From contig JAFYEE010000036.1 in assembly GCA_017544405.1 (NCBI GenBank), positions 1-41,335 on the forward strand: a stretch of 41,335 bases of DNA, read 5' to 3'. The notes beneath the pieces were generated by a model. It was not told the origin of the DNA. It was given only the letters and a program-made list of their open reading frames with translations, and ran no database searches. A program made the translations under genes and the position numbers. Shown piece after piece: positions 24,377-33,901 of this stretch (position 1 is the stretch's first letter; the number at the start of each line of letters is the position of its first letter). The DNA is from Lachnospiraceae bacterium. Lineage in GTDB: Bacteria; Bacillota; Clostridia; Lachnospirales; Lachnospiraceae.

Positions 24377-27300
24377 GAATGCCAATGTAAAAAGAGTCAT
24401 GGTCATCGGTTCCGGTCCCATCGTCATCGGACAGGCGGCGGAATTTGACTATGCGGGAACGCAGGCCTGCCGTTCTCTGAAGGAAGAGGGCGTGGAGGTC
24501 ATCCTGGTCAATTCGAATCCGGCGACCATCATGACGGACAAGGATATCGCGGACAAGGTCTACATCGAGCCGCTGACCGTAAAGGTGCTTCAGCAGATCA
24601 TCGAGAAGGAACAGCCGGATTCGATCCTGCCGACGCTGGGCGGACAGGCGGGTCTGAACCTGGGCATGGAGCTCGAGGAGAGCGGTTTCCTGAAAGAGCA
24701 CGGGGTGCGGCTTCTCGGCACGACGGCCGCAACGATCCGCAACGCCGAGGGACGTCAGGAGTTCAAGGATCTGATGGAGCGCATCGGGGAGCCGGTGGCC
24801 GCTTCCAAGGTGGTGGAGAATGTGGAGGACGGAATCGCCTTCACCGACTCGATCGGATATCCGGTCGTGCTACGCCCCGCCTATACCCTGGGCGGCAGCG
24901 GCGGCGGTATCGCCCATAACCGTGTGGAACTCGAGGAGATCCTGGAGAACGGCCTGCGGCTGTCCCGCGTCGGACAGGTGCTCGTGGAGCGCTGCATCGC
25001 GGGCTGGAAGGAGATCGAGTACGAGGTCATGCGCGACAGCGCGGGCAATGTGATCACCGTCTGTAACATGGAAAATATCGACCCGGTCGGTGTCCATACG
25101 GGCGACTCCATCGTGGTGGCCCCCTCACAGACGCTCTCCGACAAGGAATACCAGATGCTGCGTACCTCCGCTCTGAAGATCATCTCCGAGCTGGGGATCA
25201 CCGGCGGCTGCAATGTGCAGTTCGCACTGCATCCGACGAGCTTTGAATACTGTGTCATCGAGGTCAACCCCAGAGTCAGCCGTTCGTCCGCTCTGGCCTC
25301 CAAGGCGACGGGGTACCCGATCGCGAAGGTGGCGGCGAAGATTGCGCTGGGTTACACCCTCGATGAGATCAAAAATGCGATCACGCAGAAGACCTATGCA
25401 AGCTTCGAGCCGACGCTGGACTATTGTGTCGTGAAGATGCCGCGCCTTCCCTTCGACAAATTTCTCACGGCGAAGCGCACGCTTACCACGCAGATGAAGG
25501 CGACCGGCGAGGTCATGAGCATCTGCAACAATTTCGAAGGCGCGCTCATGAAGGCCATCCGCAGTCTCGAGCAGCATGTGGACTGCCTTAGAAGTTATGA
25601 CTTTACGAAGCTGGACCGCGCGGAACTGCTGGATCGCCTGAAGGTGGTGGATGATCAGCGGATCTGGGTCATCGCGGAAGCACTGCGCAAGGGGATCACC
25701 TATGAGGAGATCCATGCGATCACGCAGATCGATCTGTGGTTCATCCATAAGATGGACCGCATCGTGAAGATGGAGCACGCGCTGGAAGAAGGACCGGTGA
25801 CGGCAGAGCTTCTGCGCGAGGCGAAGCGGATGGAATTCCCCGATGGAGTGATCGCAAGACTGTCGGGAAAAACCGAAGGGGATATCCTGCAGATGCGCAG
25901 GGACCATGGGATCAAAGCGGTCTATAAGATGGTCGATACCTGCTCCGCGGAATTCGCCGCGGCGACGCCGTATTATTACTCGGTGTATGAAGATACGTCG
26001 AAGATCTATTCCGTGAACGGGGCACTTTCCGACGATGTTGTCATAAATGAGGCGCGGGAAACGTCCGGACGAAAGAAGGTGCTGGTCCTCGGCTCCGGCC
26101 CGATCCGCATCGGACAGGGCGTGGAATTCGACTACTGCTCGGTGCATGCGACCTGGGCATTTTCCAGGGCAGGCTACGAGACGGTCATCGTCAATAACAA
26201 TCCGGAGACGGTGTCGACGGATTTTGATATCGCGGACAAGCTGTATTTTGAGCCGCTGACGGATGAGGATGTGGAAGCCATCGTTGAGATGGAGCATCCC
26301 GACGGCGCGGTGGTACAGTTCGGCGGACAGACGGCGATCAAGCTGACGGAGCATCTGATGCGGATCGGTGTGCCCATCCTCGGCACGAAGGCGGAGGATG
26401 TGGACGCGGCCGAGGACCGCGAGCTCTTCGACGAGATCCTGCAGCAGACCGGGATCCCGCGTGCTGCGGGCGGAACGGTGTACACGGCGGAGGAAGCGAA
26501 GGCAGTGGCGAATCGCCTGGGGTATCCTGTGCTGGTGCGTCCCTCCTATGTGCTCGGCGGACAGGGGATGCAGATCGCCACGAGCGATCAGGAGATCGAA
26601 GAGTTTATGGCGATCATCAACCGGATCGCGCAGGATCACCCGATCCTGGTGGATAAATATCTCCAGGGCAAGGAGATCGAGGTCGATGCGATCTGCGACG
26701 GCACGGACATTCTGATCCCGGGCATCATGGAGCATATCGAGCGCACGGGTGTGCATTCGGGCGACAGTATCTCGGTCTATCCCGCACCGACGATCGGCAA
26801 GCTGATCAAGGACAAGATCGCGGACTATACACAGAAGCTGGCGACGGCGCTGCATGTAAAAGGAATGATCAACATCCAGTTCATCGCGATCGATGAGGAT
26901 GTGTATGTCATCGAGGTCAATCCCCGCTCGTCCCGGACCGTGCCCTATATCAGCAAGGTGACGGGGATCCCGATCGTGGATCTGGCAACGCAGGTGATCA
27001 TCGGAAAAACGATCCGGGAGCTTGGCTACAAGCCGGGACTTCAGCCGGAGGCGGATTATTACGCAATCAAAATGCCGGTCTTCTCCTTCGAGAAGATCCG
27101 TGGCGCAGAGATCAGCTTAGGGCCGGAGATGAAGTCGACGGGTGAGTGTCTGGGAATCGCGAAGAGCTTCCACGAGGCGCTGTACAAGGCATTCCTCGGC
27201 GCGGGCGTGGAGCTTCCGAAGTACAAGCAGATGATCATCACGGTGAAGGATGCGGACAAGGGCGAAGCGATCGGCGTGGCCAGACGGTTCGAGCGTCTGG

Positions 27301-27611
27301 GCTATACGATCTACGCGACGCGCTCTACGGCGGCCGCACTCAATGAGGCGGGGGTGAAGGCCCGCAAGGTGAACAAGATCTCGCAGGAGAGCCCGACGGT
27401 GATGGATCTGATCCTGGGACACAGGATCGACCTGGTGATCGATACACCGACGCAGGGGCGCGACAAGAGCCGCGACGGCTTCCTGATCCGAAGGAATGCG
27501 ATCGAGACGGGCGTGTACTGCATCACGGCGATGGATACAGCGAATGCGCTGGCGAACAGTCTGGAGCATGCGAGCGAGGCACTGAGCCTTGTGGACATCG
27601 CGAGCCTGTAG
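24369..27611 (+). CDS. carB: carbamoyl-phosphate synthase large subunit
   Basis: Synthetase subunit that makes carbamoyl phosphate from bicarbonate, ammonia and two ATP. At 1,080 residues it has the usual duplicated structure: first ATP-grasp half with GSGPIVIGQAAEFDYAG near residues 13-29, second half with VLGSGPIRIGQGVEFDYCSVHA near 572-593, and a C-terminal MGS-like allosteric domain (about 940-1070). In that domain the QESPTVMDLILGHRIDLVIDTP segment is recognisable. The start overlaps carA by 8 nt and the GGACGGAAAG site lies inside carA, so the two subunits are coupled. Allosteric control by UMP or ornithine is expected for the family. Confidence 0.97.
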   Translation: MPKNANVKRVMVIGSGPIVIGQAAEFDYAGTQACRSLKEEGVEVILVNSNPATIMTDKDIADKVYIEPLTVKVLQQIIEKEQPDSILPTLGGQAGLNLGMELEESGFLKEHGVRLLGTTAATIRNAEGRQEFKDLMERIGEPVAASKVVENVEDGIAFTDSIGYPVVLRPAYTLGGSGGGIAHNRVELEEILENGLRLSRVGQVLVERCIAGWKEIEYEVMRDSAGNVITVCNMENIDPVGVHTGDSIVVAPSQTLSDKEYQMLRTSALKIISELGITGGCNVQFALHPTSFEYCVIEVNPRVSRSSALASKATGYPIAKVAAKIALGYTLDEIKNAITQKTYASFEPTLDYCVVKMPRLPFDKFLTAKRTLTTQMKATGEVMSICNNFEGALMKAIRSLEQHVDCLRSYDFTKLDRAELLDRLKVVDDQRIWVIAEALRKGITYEEIHAITQIDLWFIHKMDRIVKMEHALEEGPVTAELLREAKRMEFPDGVIARLSGKTEGDILQMRRDHGIKAVYKMVDTCSAEFAAATPYYYSVYEDTSKIYSVNGALSDDVVINEARETSGRKKVLVLGSGPIRIGQGVEFDYCSVHATWAFSRAGYETVIVNNNPETVSTDFDIADKLYFEPLTDEDVEAIVEMEHPDGAVVQFGGQTAIKLTEHLMRIGVPILGTKAEDVDAAEDRELFDEILQQTGIPRAAGGTVYTAEEAKAVANRLGYPVLVRPSYVLGGQGMQIATSDQEIEEFMAIINRIAQDHPILVDKYLQGKEIEVDAICDGTDILIPGIMEHIERTGVHSGDSISVYPAPTIGKLIKDKIADYTQKLATALHVKGMINIQFIAIDEDVYVIEVNPRSSRTVPYISKVTGIPIVDLATQVIIGKTIRELGYKPGLQPEADYYAIKMPVFSFEKIRGAEISLGPEMKSTGECLGIAKSFHEALYKAFLGAGVELPKYKQMIITVKDADKGEAIGVARRFERLGYTIYATRSTAAALNEAGVKARKVNKISQESPTVMDLILGHRIDLVIDTPTQGRDKSRDGFLIRRNAIETGVYCITAMDTANALANSLEHASEALSLVDIASL

Positions 27612-27682
27612 AGAAGAAAGCCGCAGCAAGGCGCCTGAGAACGGCACCCGGAAGATAGTCAGCAAAGAGGCAGCAAGGCAGA

Positions 27683-28366
27683 ATGGAAGAACAGAAGAGG
27701 AATTACCAGCGGGAACTGGACCGGATCCTGGACAAGATCATAGAAGAGGGACGCAAGGCGGAGGCGACGGCGCCCGGCGGGGAGGAAAAAAGCACCGGGT
27801 GTGCGCCGACCCTCCTCCTGCACAGCTGCTGCGCCCCCTGCTCGAGTTATGTGATGGAATACCTGGCTCCTTTTTTCCGGATCACGGTCCTCTATTATAA
27901 CCCCAACATCGACGAGGAAGCAGAGTACCGCAAGCGCGCCGCGGAGGAAAAGCGCCTGATAGGCGAATACAATGCGGAAGGCAAGGGCTACCCGATCGCG
28001 TATCTGGACGGGCGCTACGATCCGCATGAATTCTACCGGGCAGCCAAAGGGTACGAGCAGGCCCCGGAGGGCGGCGCACGGTGTTTTCGCTGCTACGAGC
28101 TGCGCCTTCGGGAAGCGGCAAAGACGGCGCGCGAGCTCGGCACGGATTATTTCTGTACGACGCTGAGCATCTCTCCCATGAAAAATGCGCAGAAGCTGAA
28201 CGAGATCGGGGAGCGGATCGCGCCGGAGTACGGCGTCCGGTGGCTGGTCAGTGACTTCAAGAAAAAAGACGGTTACAAGCGCTCCATCGAACTGTCGAAG
28301 GAGTACGACCTGTACCGTCAAAAATTTTGCGGATGCAGCTTTTCAAGGTCTGCGCTTTTGCATTGA
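27683..28366 (+). CDS. queH: epoxyqueuosine reductase QueH
   Basis: Last-step enzyme of queuosine synthesis that removes the epoxide oxygen from epoxyqueuosine in tRNA; QueH is the non-B12 alternative to QueG. The 227-residue protein carries the family's cysteines in three groups: HSCCAPCS (Cys49, Cys50, Cys53), RCFRCYEL (Cys134, Cys137) and FCGCSFS (Cys216, Cys218). Several of these bind the iron-sulfur cluster and catalytic metal. YNPNID after the first group is also typical. The ribosome site is weak (GAGG about 13 nt upstream). It follows carB by 71 nt and may be co-transcribed with it. The argS promoter overlaps its stop codon. Confidence 0.93.
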   Translation: MEEQKRNYQRELDRILDKIIEEGRKAEATAPGGEEKSTGCAPTLLLHSCCAPCSSYVMEYLAPFFRITVLYYNPNIDEEAEYRKRAAEEKRLIGEYNAEGKGYPIAYLDGRYDPHEFYRAAKGYEQAPEGGARCFRCYELRLREAAKTARELGTDYFCTTLSISPMKNAQKLNEIGERIAPEYGVRWLVSDFKKKDGYKRSIELSKEYDLYRQKFCGCSFSRSALLH

Positions 28367-28392
28367 CAAAGAAACGCTGCCCGCGTTAAAAT
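28363..28392 (+). promoter_or_regulatory. promoter of argS
   Basis: TTGACA (28363-28368), an 18-nt spacer and TAAAAT (28387-28392) predict a start near 28399. The -35 box includes the queH TGA stop codon. The remaining leader of ~75 nt is too short for a T-box. Confidence 0.7.
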
Positions 28393-28475
28393 GCGAGCAA
28401 TATCTTTTCTGCCGGCGGGTCCGTTTCGAAGGATGCGGATCGCGGGAGGAACGGAAGGAAGAGAAGGACGAACGT

Positions 28476-30284
28476 ATGAAGAGTTTACTGGAAAAATTAT
28501 CTCTGGAAATGGGGAAGGCTTTTGAGGCAGCGGGGTACGATGCTGCGCTCGGCAGAGTCACCATCTCCAATCGCCCCGATCTGTGCGAATACCAGTGCAA
28601 CGGCGCGATGGCCGGTGCAAAGCAGTACCACAAGGCACCGATCCAGATCGCCGGAGAAGTGGCTGAAAAGCTGAAGGAGCTTGGTCTGGCGGCGGATGCC
28701 GAGAGCGGGAAGAATGACAGAAGTATCGTTTTTGGTGACGTGGCAGCGATCCCGCCCGGATTTTTGAATCTGAAGGTATCGGAAAGCTATCTGGTCGCCT
28801 ATCTGGAGGAGACGGAACGGGATCCGAAGTACGGCATGAACCAGCCGGAAAATCCGGGGACGATCATCATCGATTACGGCGGAGCCAATGTTGCAAAGCC
28901 GCTGCATGTCGGGCATATCCGTTCCGCGGTCATCGGTGAGGCAGTCAAGCATATGATGAAGTATGCGGGCTATAAGGTCATCGGCGATGCGCATCTCGGA
29001 GACTGGGGACTTCAGATGGGTCTCGTGATCGTAGGGCTTCAGGATCGCCAGCCGGATCTGCCCTATTTTGACCCGGATTTCAAGGGGGAGTATCCCTATA
29101 TAGCACCCTTTACGATCTCGGAGCTGGAGGAGATCTATCCCGCGTCGAGCGCAAAGTCCAAGGAGGATCCGGAGTACAAGGCGCGCGCCATGGAAGCAAC
29201 GCATCAGCTGCAGATCGGCAACCGCGGGTATCGCGCTCTGTGGAAGCTGATCATGGATGTCTCCCTGACGGATCTGAAGAAAAATTACGGCGCCCTGAAT
29301 GTGGATTTCGAGCTGTGGAACGGCGAGAGCAGTGTGCAGGATCGGATCCCCGCCATGGTGCAGTACATGAAGGACGGCGGCTATGCGTACATCAGTGAGG
29401 GCGCGCTGGTCGTGGATGTGAAGGAGGAGACCGACACGAAGGAAGTGCCTCCCTGCATGATCCTGAAGTCCGATGGAGCGTCGCTCTACAACACAACGGA
29501 TCTTGCGACGATCCAGGAGCGCATGGAGCTGTATCATCCCGAGCAGATCATCTATGTCGTGGACAAGCGCCAGAGCCTGTATTTTGAGCAGGTCTTCCGC
29601 TGCGCGCGCAAGACGAAGCTGGTGGGTCCGGAGACAAAGCTGACCTTCCTCGGCTTCGGCACGATGAACGGCGCGGACGGCAAGCCCTTCAAGACCCGTG
29701 AGGGCGGCGTGATGCGTCTGGAGAAGCTGATCAGCGAGACGAAGGAAGAGATGTATCACAAGATCAAGGAAGGTCGTCCCGTCACCGACGAGGAGGCACA
29801 TGAGACCGCGGATCAGGTGGCGATCGCTGCCCTGAAATACGGCGATCTGTCCAACCAGGCGTCCAAGGATTATGTGTTCGACATCGACCGCTTTACTTCC
29901 TTTGAGGGGGATACCGGTCCCTACATCCTCTATACGATCGTGCGGATCAAGTCCATTCTGGCAAAATATGCGGAGCAGGGCGGAGTCCCGGATCGCAGCA
30001 GACTGACGCCCGCGAAAAATGATTCCGAGAAGGCGCTGCAGATGCAGCTGGCCGGCTTCGGCTCCATGATGGAGAGCGCCATCGCAGAGATCGCACCGCA
30101 CCGGATCTGTGGTTACATCTATGATCTGGCCAATGCATTCAACAAGTTCTATCACGAGACGCAGATCCTGACCGAGGAAGATCCGGTCCGCAAGGAAGGC
30201 CTGATCGCAATGCTGGTGCTGACCCGCGACATCCTCGAGACCGCCATCGATGTCCTCGGATTCGAGGCGCCGGAGCGGATGTAA
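28476..30284 (+). CDS. argS: arginyl-tRNA synthetase
   Basis: Charges tRNA-Arg with arginine in the cytoplasm. The 602-residue protein is a class I synthetase: N-terminal Arg_tRNA additional domain (about 1-110), then the HIGH motif as HVGH at residues 144-147 within GGANVAKPLHVGHIRS, and the ArgRS stretch around GDWGLQMGLV. A C-terminal DALR anticodon-binding domain (about 480-602) ends in VLGFEAPERM. A classic KMSKS is not present; FKTREGGVMRLEKL, the usual ArgRS replacement, is. I chose the ATG at 28476 because GAGAAGGA lies 7 nt upstream and it gives the normal N-terminus; the frame is open upstream inside queH without support. It has its own promoter. Confidence 0.95.
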   Translation: MKSLLEKLSLEMGKAFEAAGYDAALGRVTISNRPDLCEYQCNGAMAGAKQYHKAPIQIAGEVAEKLKELGLAADAESGKNDRSIVFGDVAAIPPGFLNLKVSESYLVAYLEETERDPKYGMNQPENPGTIIIDYGGANVAKPLHVGHIRSAVIGEAVKHMMKYAGYKVIGDAHLGDWGLQMGLVIVGLQDRQPDLPYFDPDFKGEYPYIAPFTISELEEIYPASSAKSKEDPEYKARAMEATHQLQIGNRGYRALWKLIMDVSLTDLKKNYGALNVDFELWNGESSVQDRIPAMVQYMKDGGYAYISEGALVVDVKEETDTKEVPPCMILKSDGASLYNTTDLATIQERMELYHPEQIIYVVDKRQSLYFEQVFRCARKTKLVGPETKLTFLGFGTMNGADGKPFKTREGGVMRLEKLISETKEEMYHKIKEGRPVTDEEAHETADQVAIAALKYGDLSNQASKDYVFDIDRFTSFEGDTGPYILYTIVRIKSILAKYAEQGGVPDRSRLTPAKNDSEKALQMQLAGFGSMMESAIAEIAPHRICGYIYDLANAFNKFYHETQILTEEDPVRKEGLIAMLVLTRDILETAIDVLGFEAPERM

Positions 30285-30347
30285 AGGGGGAGATTTTGCG
30301 GGTTCCGGAAAGGCTGCAATGTTTTTTCGGTAAAATGAATTTCTCTC

Positions 30348-30376
30348 TTGACAGTCCAATAGGAAAAAGCTAAAAT
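30348..30376 (+). promoter_or_regulatory. promoter of tRNA-Met
   Basis: A perfect TTGACA (30348-30353), a 17-nt spacer and TAAAAT (30371-30376) predict a start near 30383. Confidence 0.85.
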
Positions 30377-30379
30377 AGC

Positions 30380-30411
30380 ATGGTCGGCTCGGGAATTCTC
30401 CGGCCGACCAT
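30380..30411 (+). other. leader hairpin before tRNA-Met
   Basis: ATGGTCGGC (30380-30388) pairs perfectly with GCCGACCAT (30403-30411); inner bases CGG/CCG extend the stem. It lies exactly between the predicted transcription start and the tRNA 5' end and has no T-run, so it is not a terminator. It may protect or present the 5' leader for RNase P. Confidence 0.55.
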
Positions 30412-30417
30412 ACAGAT

Positions 30418-30491
30418 GGCGAGATAGCTCAGCTGGCTAGAGCATGCGGTTCATACCCGCAGTGTCGAGGGTTCAAGTCCCCCTCTCGCTA
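30418..30491 (+). tRNA. tRNA-Met (anticodon CAT), elongator type
   Basis: A 74-nt cloverleaf. The acceptor stem GGCGAGA/TCTCGCT has a G1-T72 wobble and the discriminator is A. The anticodon loop TTCATAC gives anticodon CAT. The anticodon stem TGCGG/CCGCA lacks the three G-C pairs of initiator tRNA, so this is elongator tRNA-Met; a tRNA-Ile2 (modified CAT) is the less likely alternative. There is one A-C mismatch in the T-stem. CCA is not encoded. Confidence 0.94.
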
Positions 30492-30497
30492 CGCGAC

Positions 30498-30525
30498 AAA
30501 GGAATCCGTAAGGGTTCCTTTTTTT
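30498..30525 (+). terminator. terminator after tRNA-Met
   Basis: A 10-bp stem AAAGGAATCC (30498-30507) pairs with GGGTTCCTTT (30512-30521) around GTAA, followed by a T-run through 30525. Confidence 0.9.
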
Positions 30526-30664
30526 CATGGAAGGAATGGCTTCCGGAACGCTCGACATTGCGGCAGTGCCTGGGGACGCACGGTGCCCGGTGGATATTAC
30601 CTCCTAAAAATGCTACAATAAGACTTAACTGTTTTGATTTCAGACTGGTATATGAGGTGATCTT

Positions 30665-32497
30665 ATGAGGAAAAACAACATCAGCAAAAAAATGACGGCC
30701 ATCCTGACAGCAGTCCTGCTGCTTGGTTCGCTGACAGCCTGCGGGGACAAACAGCCCGTTCCCCAGACAGGCGATGGGGGAAGCGAAGCCGGCACGGTGG
30801 TTATCGATGATATGCAGGGAGCCGAACAAAGCGGGGAGGCTGCAGGCGCCGGACAGGGCAGTGAAGCATCCGATGCCGGTCAGACGGACGCGCAGCAAGA
30901 GGACGCACAGGCAGGGACGATTACAGAGCTGACCGGTAAGGTGACGCTTTTCTCCTATGAGACGGAGGAGACCCTGACCTACGAAGGCGGAGCTCCCTTC
31001 CCTTACGCCTATGCCGTGACGCCCGGCCTGGAGCTCGATGAGGCATCCGCCGCGCAGTATCCCAAACTGGCTGCGGCCCTGAAGTCGATGAATGAGGACA
31101 ACCAGACGCTGAGCAGATACGCCCTTGCGAACATGACCGGGGTGATGAGCGAAGATCTCAGCTATGGGATGGAGCCTTTTTATTCCTGCTACGAGGAGGC
31201 CCATGCAAACGTGACGCGCGCGGATGCGCAGGTGCTGAGCTTCCTGGTGACGACCGATTCCTTCTACAACGGTGCGCATCCGAACATCTACTACAATTCG
31301 CGTATTTATGATTCGCAGACCGGCGAGATCCTGGGCATCGGCGATATTTTCAAGAACCGGGACGCGCTCATCGATGTGATCGTGGAGCATCTGGATCCGA
31401 TCGCGGTGGATCCGGAGGAAGGCTTTGCATTTGATGAATCCGATATCCAAAGCATGCGCGCGACCATCACCGACGAGGTGGAGCAGGAATACCTTCACTT
31501 TACGATGGGGGAGGAGGGCGTGACCTGCCATTTTGATCCCTACGAACTGATGTATTACGCGCTCGGCCCCATCGAATCCGCATTTTCCTATGCGGAGTAT
31601 CCGGAGCTTTTCAACGAAAAATATGTACCGGACCACAGCCCTGAGCTGCCGGCCGGCGAGCGCTTCCCGGAAGATCCGGAGACGGAGAAGACGCTCTTTA
31701 CGGTGGACGAGCTCCTTTCTTCCCTCCCGGAGGAGGAGCAATGGAACGACACGGAGGGCGACGGGGACGATGCCGGGTACCATGTCGTGGAATGCCCCGA
31801 CTGGGACGTGACCTATCTGGCGGACGGGATCTTTGACACGCTGACAGAGCCTCCCTTCACGATCCGGGAGGTCAGCCACACCTACGACGAATACTACATG
31901 CCCGAGCCCTGGGCGAAGGAGCATGGGATCGAGCTGCCGGCGGGCTTTGTCTATGGCTCATCCTACAGCGATGACATGTATACCTATTGGGTCAGCAACA
32001 ATGCGGCAAACGGTTACATGAGCATCGAACTGTACGATGCGAGCGGGAGCATCACCTACGGCACCTTCGATCTGTCGGCGTACCTCAATCCGCCGGTCGT
32101 GGCGCCGGAAGACGTGGCGTACACGGAGATGGCGATCGACTATGCGGCGGCCCGGGACGGCGTCCTGTATGTGGAGATCGGGCATCGCACCTATGCAGCG
32201 TCGCAGCCCTGCACGGCCTTTATCCTTGCAATCCGCATCGAGGACGGCGCGCTTCTCTGGAAGAGCGACTATCAGGTGGCCGGGGCCCAGAATTTCCTGA
32301 TCGGAGAGGATACGATCATCTGCGGCTACGGGTTCACCAGAGAGCCGGATTATCTGTATGTCCTCAGCCGTCACAGCGGTGCAAAGCTGCAGACGATCAA
32401 GCTCCACAGTGCACCGGAATATTTCATTCCGGAGGATGATTCCCTGATCGTGCTGACCTATGACACGATCTATGAGTATAATATCTCGATGAATTAA
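30665..32497 (+). CDS. lipoprotein with DUF3298/RsiV-like domain
   Basis: A 610-residue surface lipoprotein. The N-terminus MRKNNISKKMTAILTAVLLLGSLTAC has a basic start, a hydrophobic core and a lipobox whose Cys26 would be lipidated. A Gly/Ala/Gln-rich linker (about 30-85) follows. Residues about 95-330 contain the pattern seen in DUF4163/DUF3298 proteins such as RsiV (SFLVTTDSFYNGAHPN, YYNSRIYDSQTGEILGIGDIF), including the HPN segment. The C-terminal half (about 370-610) is beta-rich and could be a small propeller (YLYVLSRHSGAKLQTIKLH); I cannot name it. There is no catalytic motif and no sigma-factor gene beside it, so an anti-sigma role is not supported. TGAGGTGA precedes the ATG by 4 nt. 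pepT follows 58 nt downstream. Confidence 0.8.
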   Translation: MRKNNISKKMTAILTAVLLLGSLTACGDKQPVPQTGDGGSEAGTVVIDDMQGAEQSGEAAGAGQGSEASDAGQTDAQQEDAQAGTITELTGKVTLFSYETEETLTYEGGAPFPYAYAVTPGLELDEASAAQYPKLAAALKSMNEDNQTLSRYALANMTGVMSEDLSYGMEPFYSCYEEAHANVTRADAQVLSFLVTTDSFYNGAHPNIYYNSRIYDSQTGEILGIGDIFKNRDALIDVIVEHLDPIAVDPEEGFAFDESDIQSMRATITDEVEQEYLHFTMGEEGVTCHFDPYELMYYALGPIESAFSYAEYPELFNEKYVPDHSPELPAGERFPEDPETEKTLFTVDELLSSLPEEEQWNDTEGDGDDAGYHVVECPDWDVTYLADGIFDTLTEPPFTIREVSHTYDEYYMPEPWAKEHGIELPAGFVYGSSYSDDMYTYWVSNNAANGYMSIELYDASGSITYGTFDLSAYLNPPVVAPEDVAYTEMAIDYAAARDGVLYVEIGHRTYAASQPCTAFILAIRIEDGALLWKSDYQVAGAQNFLIGEDTIICGYGFTREPDYLYVLSRHSGAKLQTIKLHSAPEYFIPEDDSLIVLTYDTIYEYNISMN

Positions 32498-32555
32498 AGG
32501 CGCGTGCTGATACAGGGGAGAGGATCCGAGGATTTCAGAAGGGAAGTAAGACAAC

Positions 32556-33785
32556 ATGAGAGCATACGAACGGTTACTGAAATACGCGCAGGTCAACACG
32601 ACAAGCTGCGAGGAAAATGAAGCGAATACCCCTTCCGGGGAGGGCGAGTGGAATCTGGCGCGCCTCCTCGAGGAGGAGATGAAGGAGCTGGGGCTGACAA
32701 ATGTCCATGTGGACGAACACTGCTATGTCTATGGATGGCTCCCCGCGACCGAGGGGTGCGAGGGCAGCAGGCATCTGGGATTCAATTCCCACATGGATAC
32801 GGTGGCAGACACCGGAGGCGCAGATACGCATCCGCAGGTGATCCGGGACTATGACGGAGGACCGATCCGACTGGGAGATTCGGGCAAGGTGATCGATCCG
32901 GAGCTTTTTCCGCATCTGAAGGACTGCAAAGGCAAGACGATCCTCACAACGGACGGCACCTCGGTTCTGGGCGCCGATGACAAGGCGGGCATCACGGAGA
33001 TCATGACCATGTGCGAGACACTGATCCGGGAGCAGATCCCCCATGGTGCGATCAGCATCTGTTTCAGCCCGGACGAGGAGATCGGACACGGGGCGGCCTA
33101 TCTGGATCTGGCGGCCTTTGATGCGGACCTGGCCTACACGGTCGACGGATCGGCGCCGCATGAGGTGGAATATGAGACCTTTAATGCGGCTTCCGCAAAG
33201 TTCTTTTTTACGGGGCGGTCCGTGCACCCCGGCGACGCGAAGGGCAAGATGATCAACGCAATGCTGGTGGCGATGGAGGCGGCGGCAAGCTTTCCGCCGG
33301 ACGAGGTTCCTTCGAAGACGGAGGGACGCGAGGGCTTTTACCACCTGACCGGCGCGCACGGCAATGTGTCCGAGGCGGTGCTGGAGTACATCCTCCGGGA
33401 CCATGACGCGGCCCTTTTCGCGAAGAAGAAAGAGAAGGTTCGCGAGGTCGCGGCGGCCATCAATAAAAAATACGGTGCGGGCACGGTTCGCGTAGAGGTA
33501 AAGGATCAGTACCGCAACATGGCGGAGATCATCGCAAAGGTGCCCGAGGTGGTGGAGATCGCGAACCGCGCCATCGAGGCCGTGGGCCTTACGCCGGTAT
33601 CGAATCCGGTGCGCGGAGGAACGGACGGCGCGCAGCTTTCGTTCCGGGGACTCCCCTGCCCGAATCTCGGAACCGGCGGATACGCCTATCATGGGTATTA
33701 TGAGCATGCGGTCGCGGAGGAGATGGATACCTGCGTGCAGATCCTGCTGCATATCGTGGAGGAGTTCCGCAAGCTCCCCAGGTGA
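32556..33785 (+). CDS. pepT: peptidase T (tripeptide aminopeptidase)
   Basis: Cytoplasmic M20B metallopeptidase that removes the N-terminal residue from tripeptides. The 409-residue length is normal. Two-zinc site residues are present: His79 and Asp81 in NSHMDTVADT, Asp141 in GADDKAG, Glu174-Glu175 in PDEEIGHGA, Asp near 197 in TVDGSAP and the C-terminal His in GYAYHGYYEH. The dimerisation domain with RSVHPGDAKGKMINA lies near 223-237, and NPVRGGTDGAQLS is the family's specificity segment. GGGAAG lies about 8 nt before the ATG. It ends before a convergent terminator shared with pulA. Confidence 0.96.
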   Translation: MRAYERLLKYAQVNTTSCEENEANTPSGEGEWNLARLLEEEMKELGLTNVHVDEHCYVYGWLPATEGCEGSRHLGFNSHMDTVADTGGADTHPQVIRDYDGGPIRLGDSGKVIDPELFPHLKDCKGKTILTTDGTSVLGADDKAGITEIMTMCETLIREQIPHGAISICFSPDEEIGHGAAYLDLAAFDADLAYTVDGSAPHEVEYETFNAASAKFFFTGRSVHPGDAKGKMINAMLVAMEAAASFPPDEVPSKTEGREGFYHLTGAHGNVSEAVLEYILRDHDAALFAKKKEKVREVAAAINKKYGAGTVRVEVKDQYRNMAEIIAKVPEVVEIANRAIEAVGLTPVSNPVRGGTDGAQLSFRGLPCPNLGTGGYAYHGYYEHAVAEEMDTCVQILLHIVEEFRKLPR

Positions 33786-33901
33786 CGAGGAAGAATTCAC
33801 AGGCTTCCGGAAGGGGTGGTTTTCCTCGGACGGTCAGGGGAAAGGGTGCACGCGGAGCAAAACAAAGCTTCAAAGGAAGAATAAGGGTGGCAGGAAGAGA
33901 A

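Noticed and set aside
25125..26855. Long minus-strand open frame opposite carB (576 codons)
   Set aside because: Antisense to the well-conserved carB. Its His/Arg/Leu-rich translation has no recognisable domain or ribosome site. Similar minus frames opposite purL, argS, the lipoprotein and pepT were dropped for the same reason.
28393..28475. T-box or other riboswitch upstream of argS
   Set aside because: The leader after the promoter is only about 75 nt and has no specifier loop, T-box sequence or terminator.
30665..32497. Calling the lipoprotein an anti-sigma factor (RsiV)
   Set aside because: It is a lipoprotein rather than a single-pass protein with a cytoplasmic anti-sigma segment, and no sigma-factor gene is adjacent.
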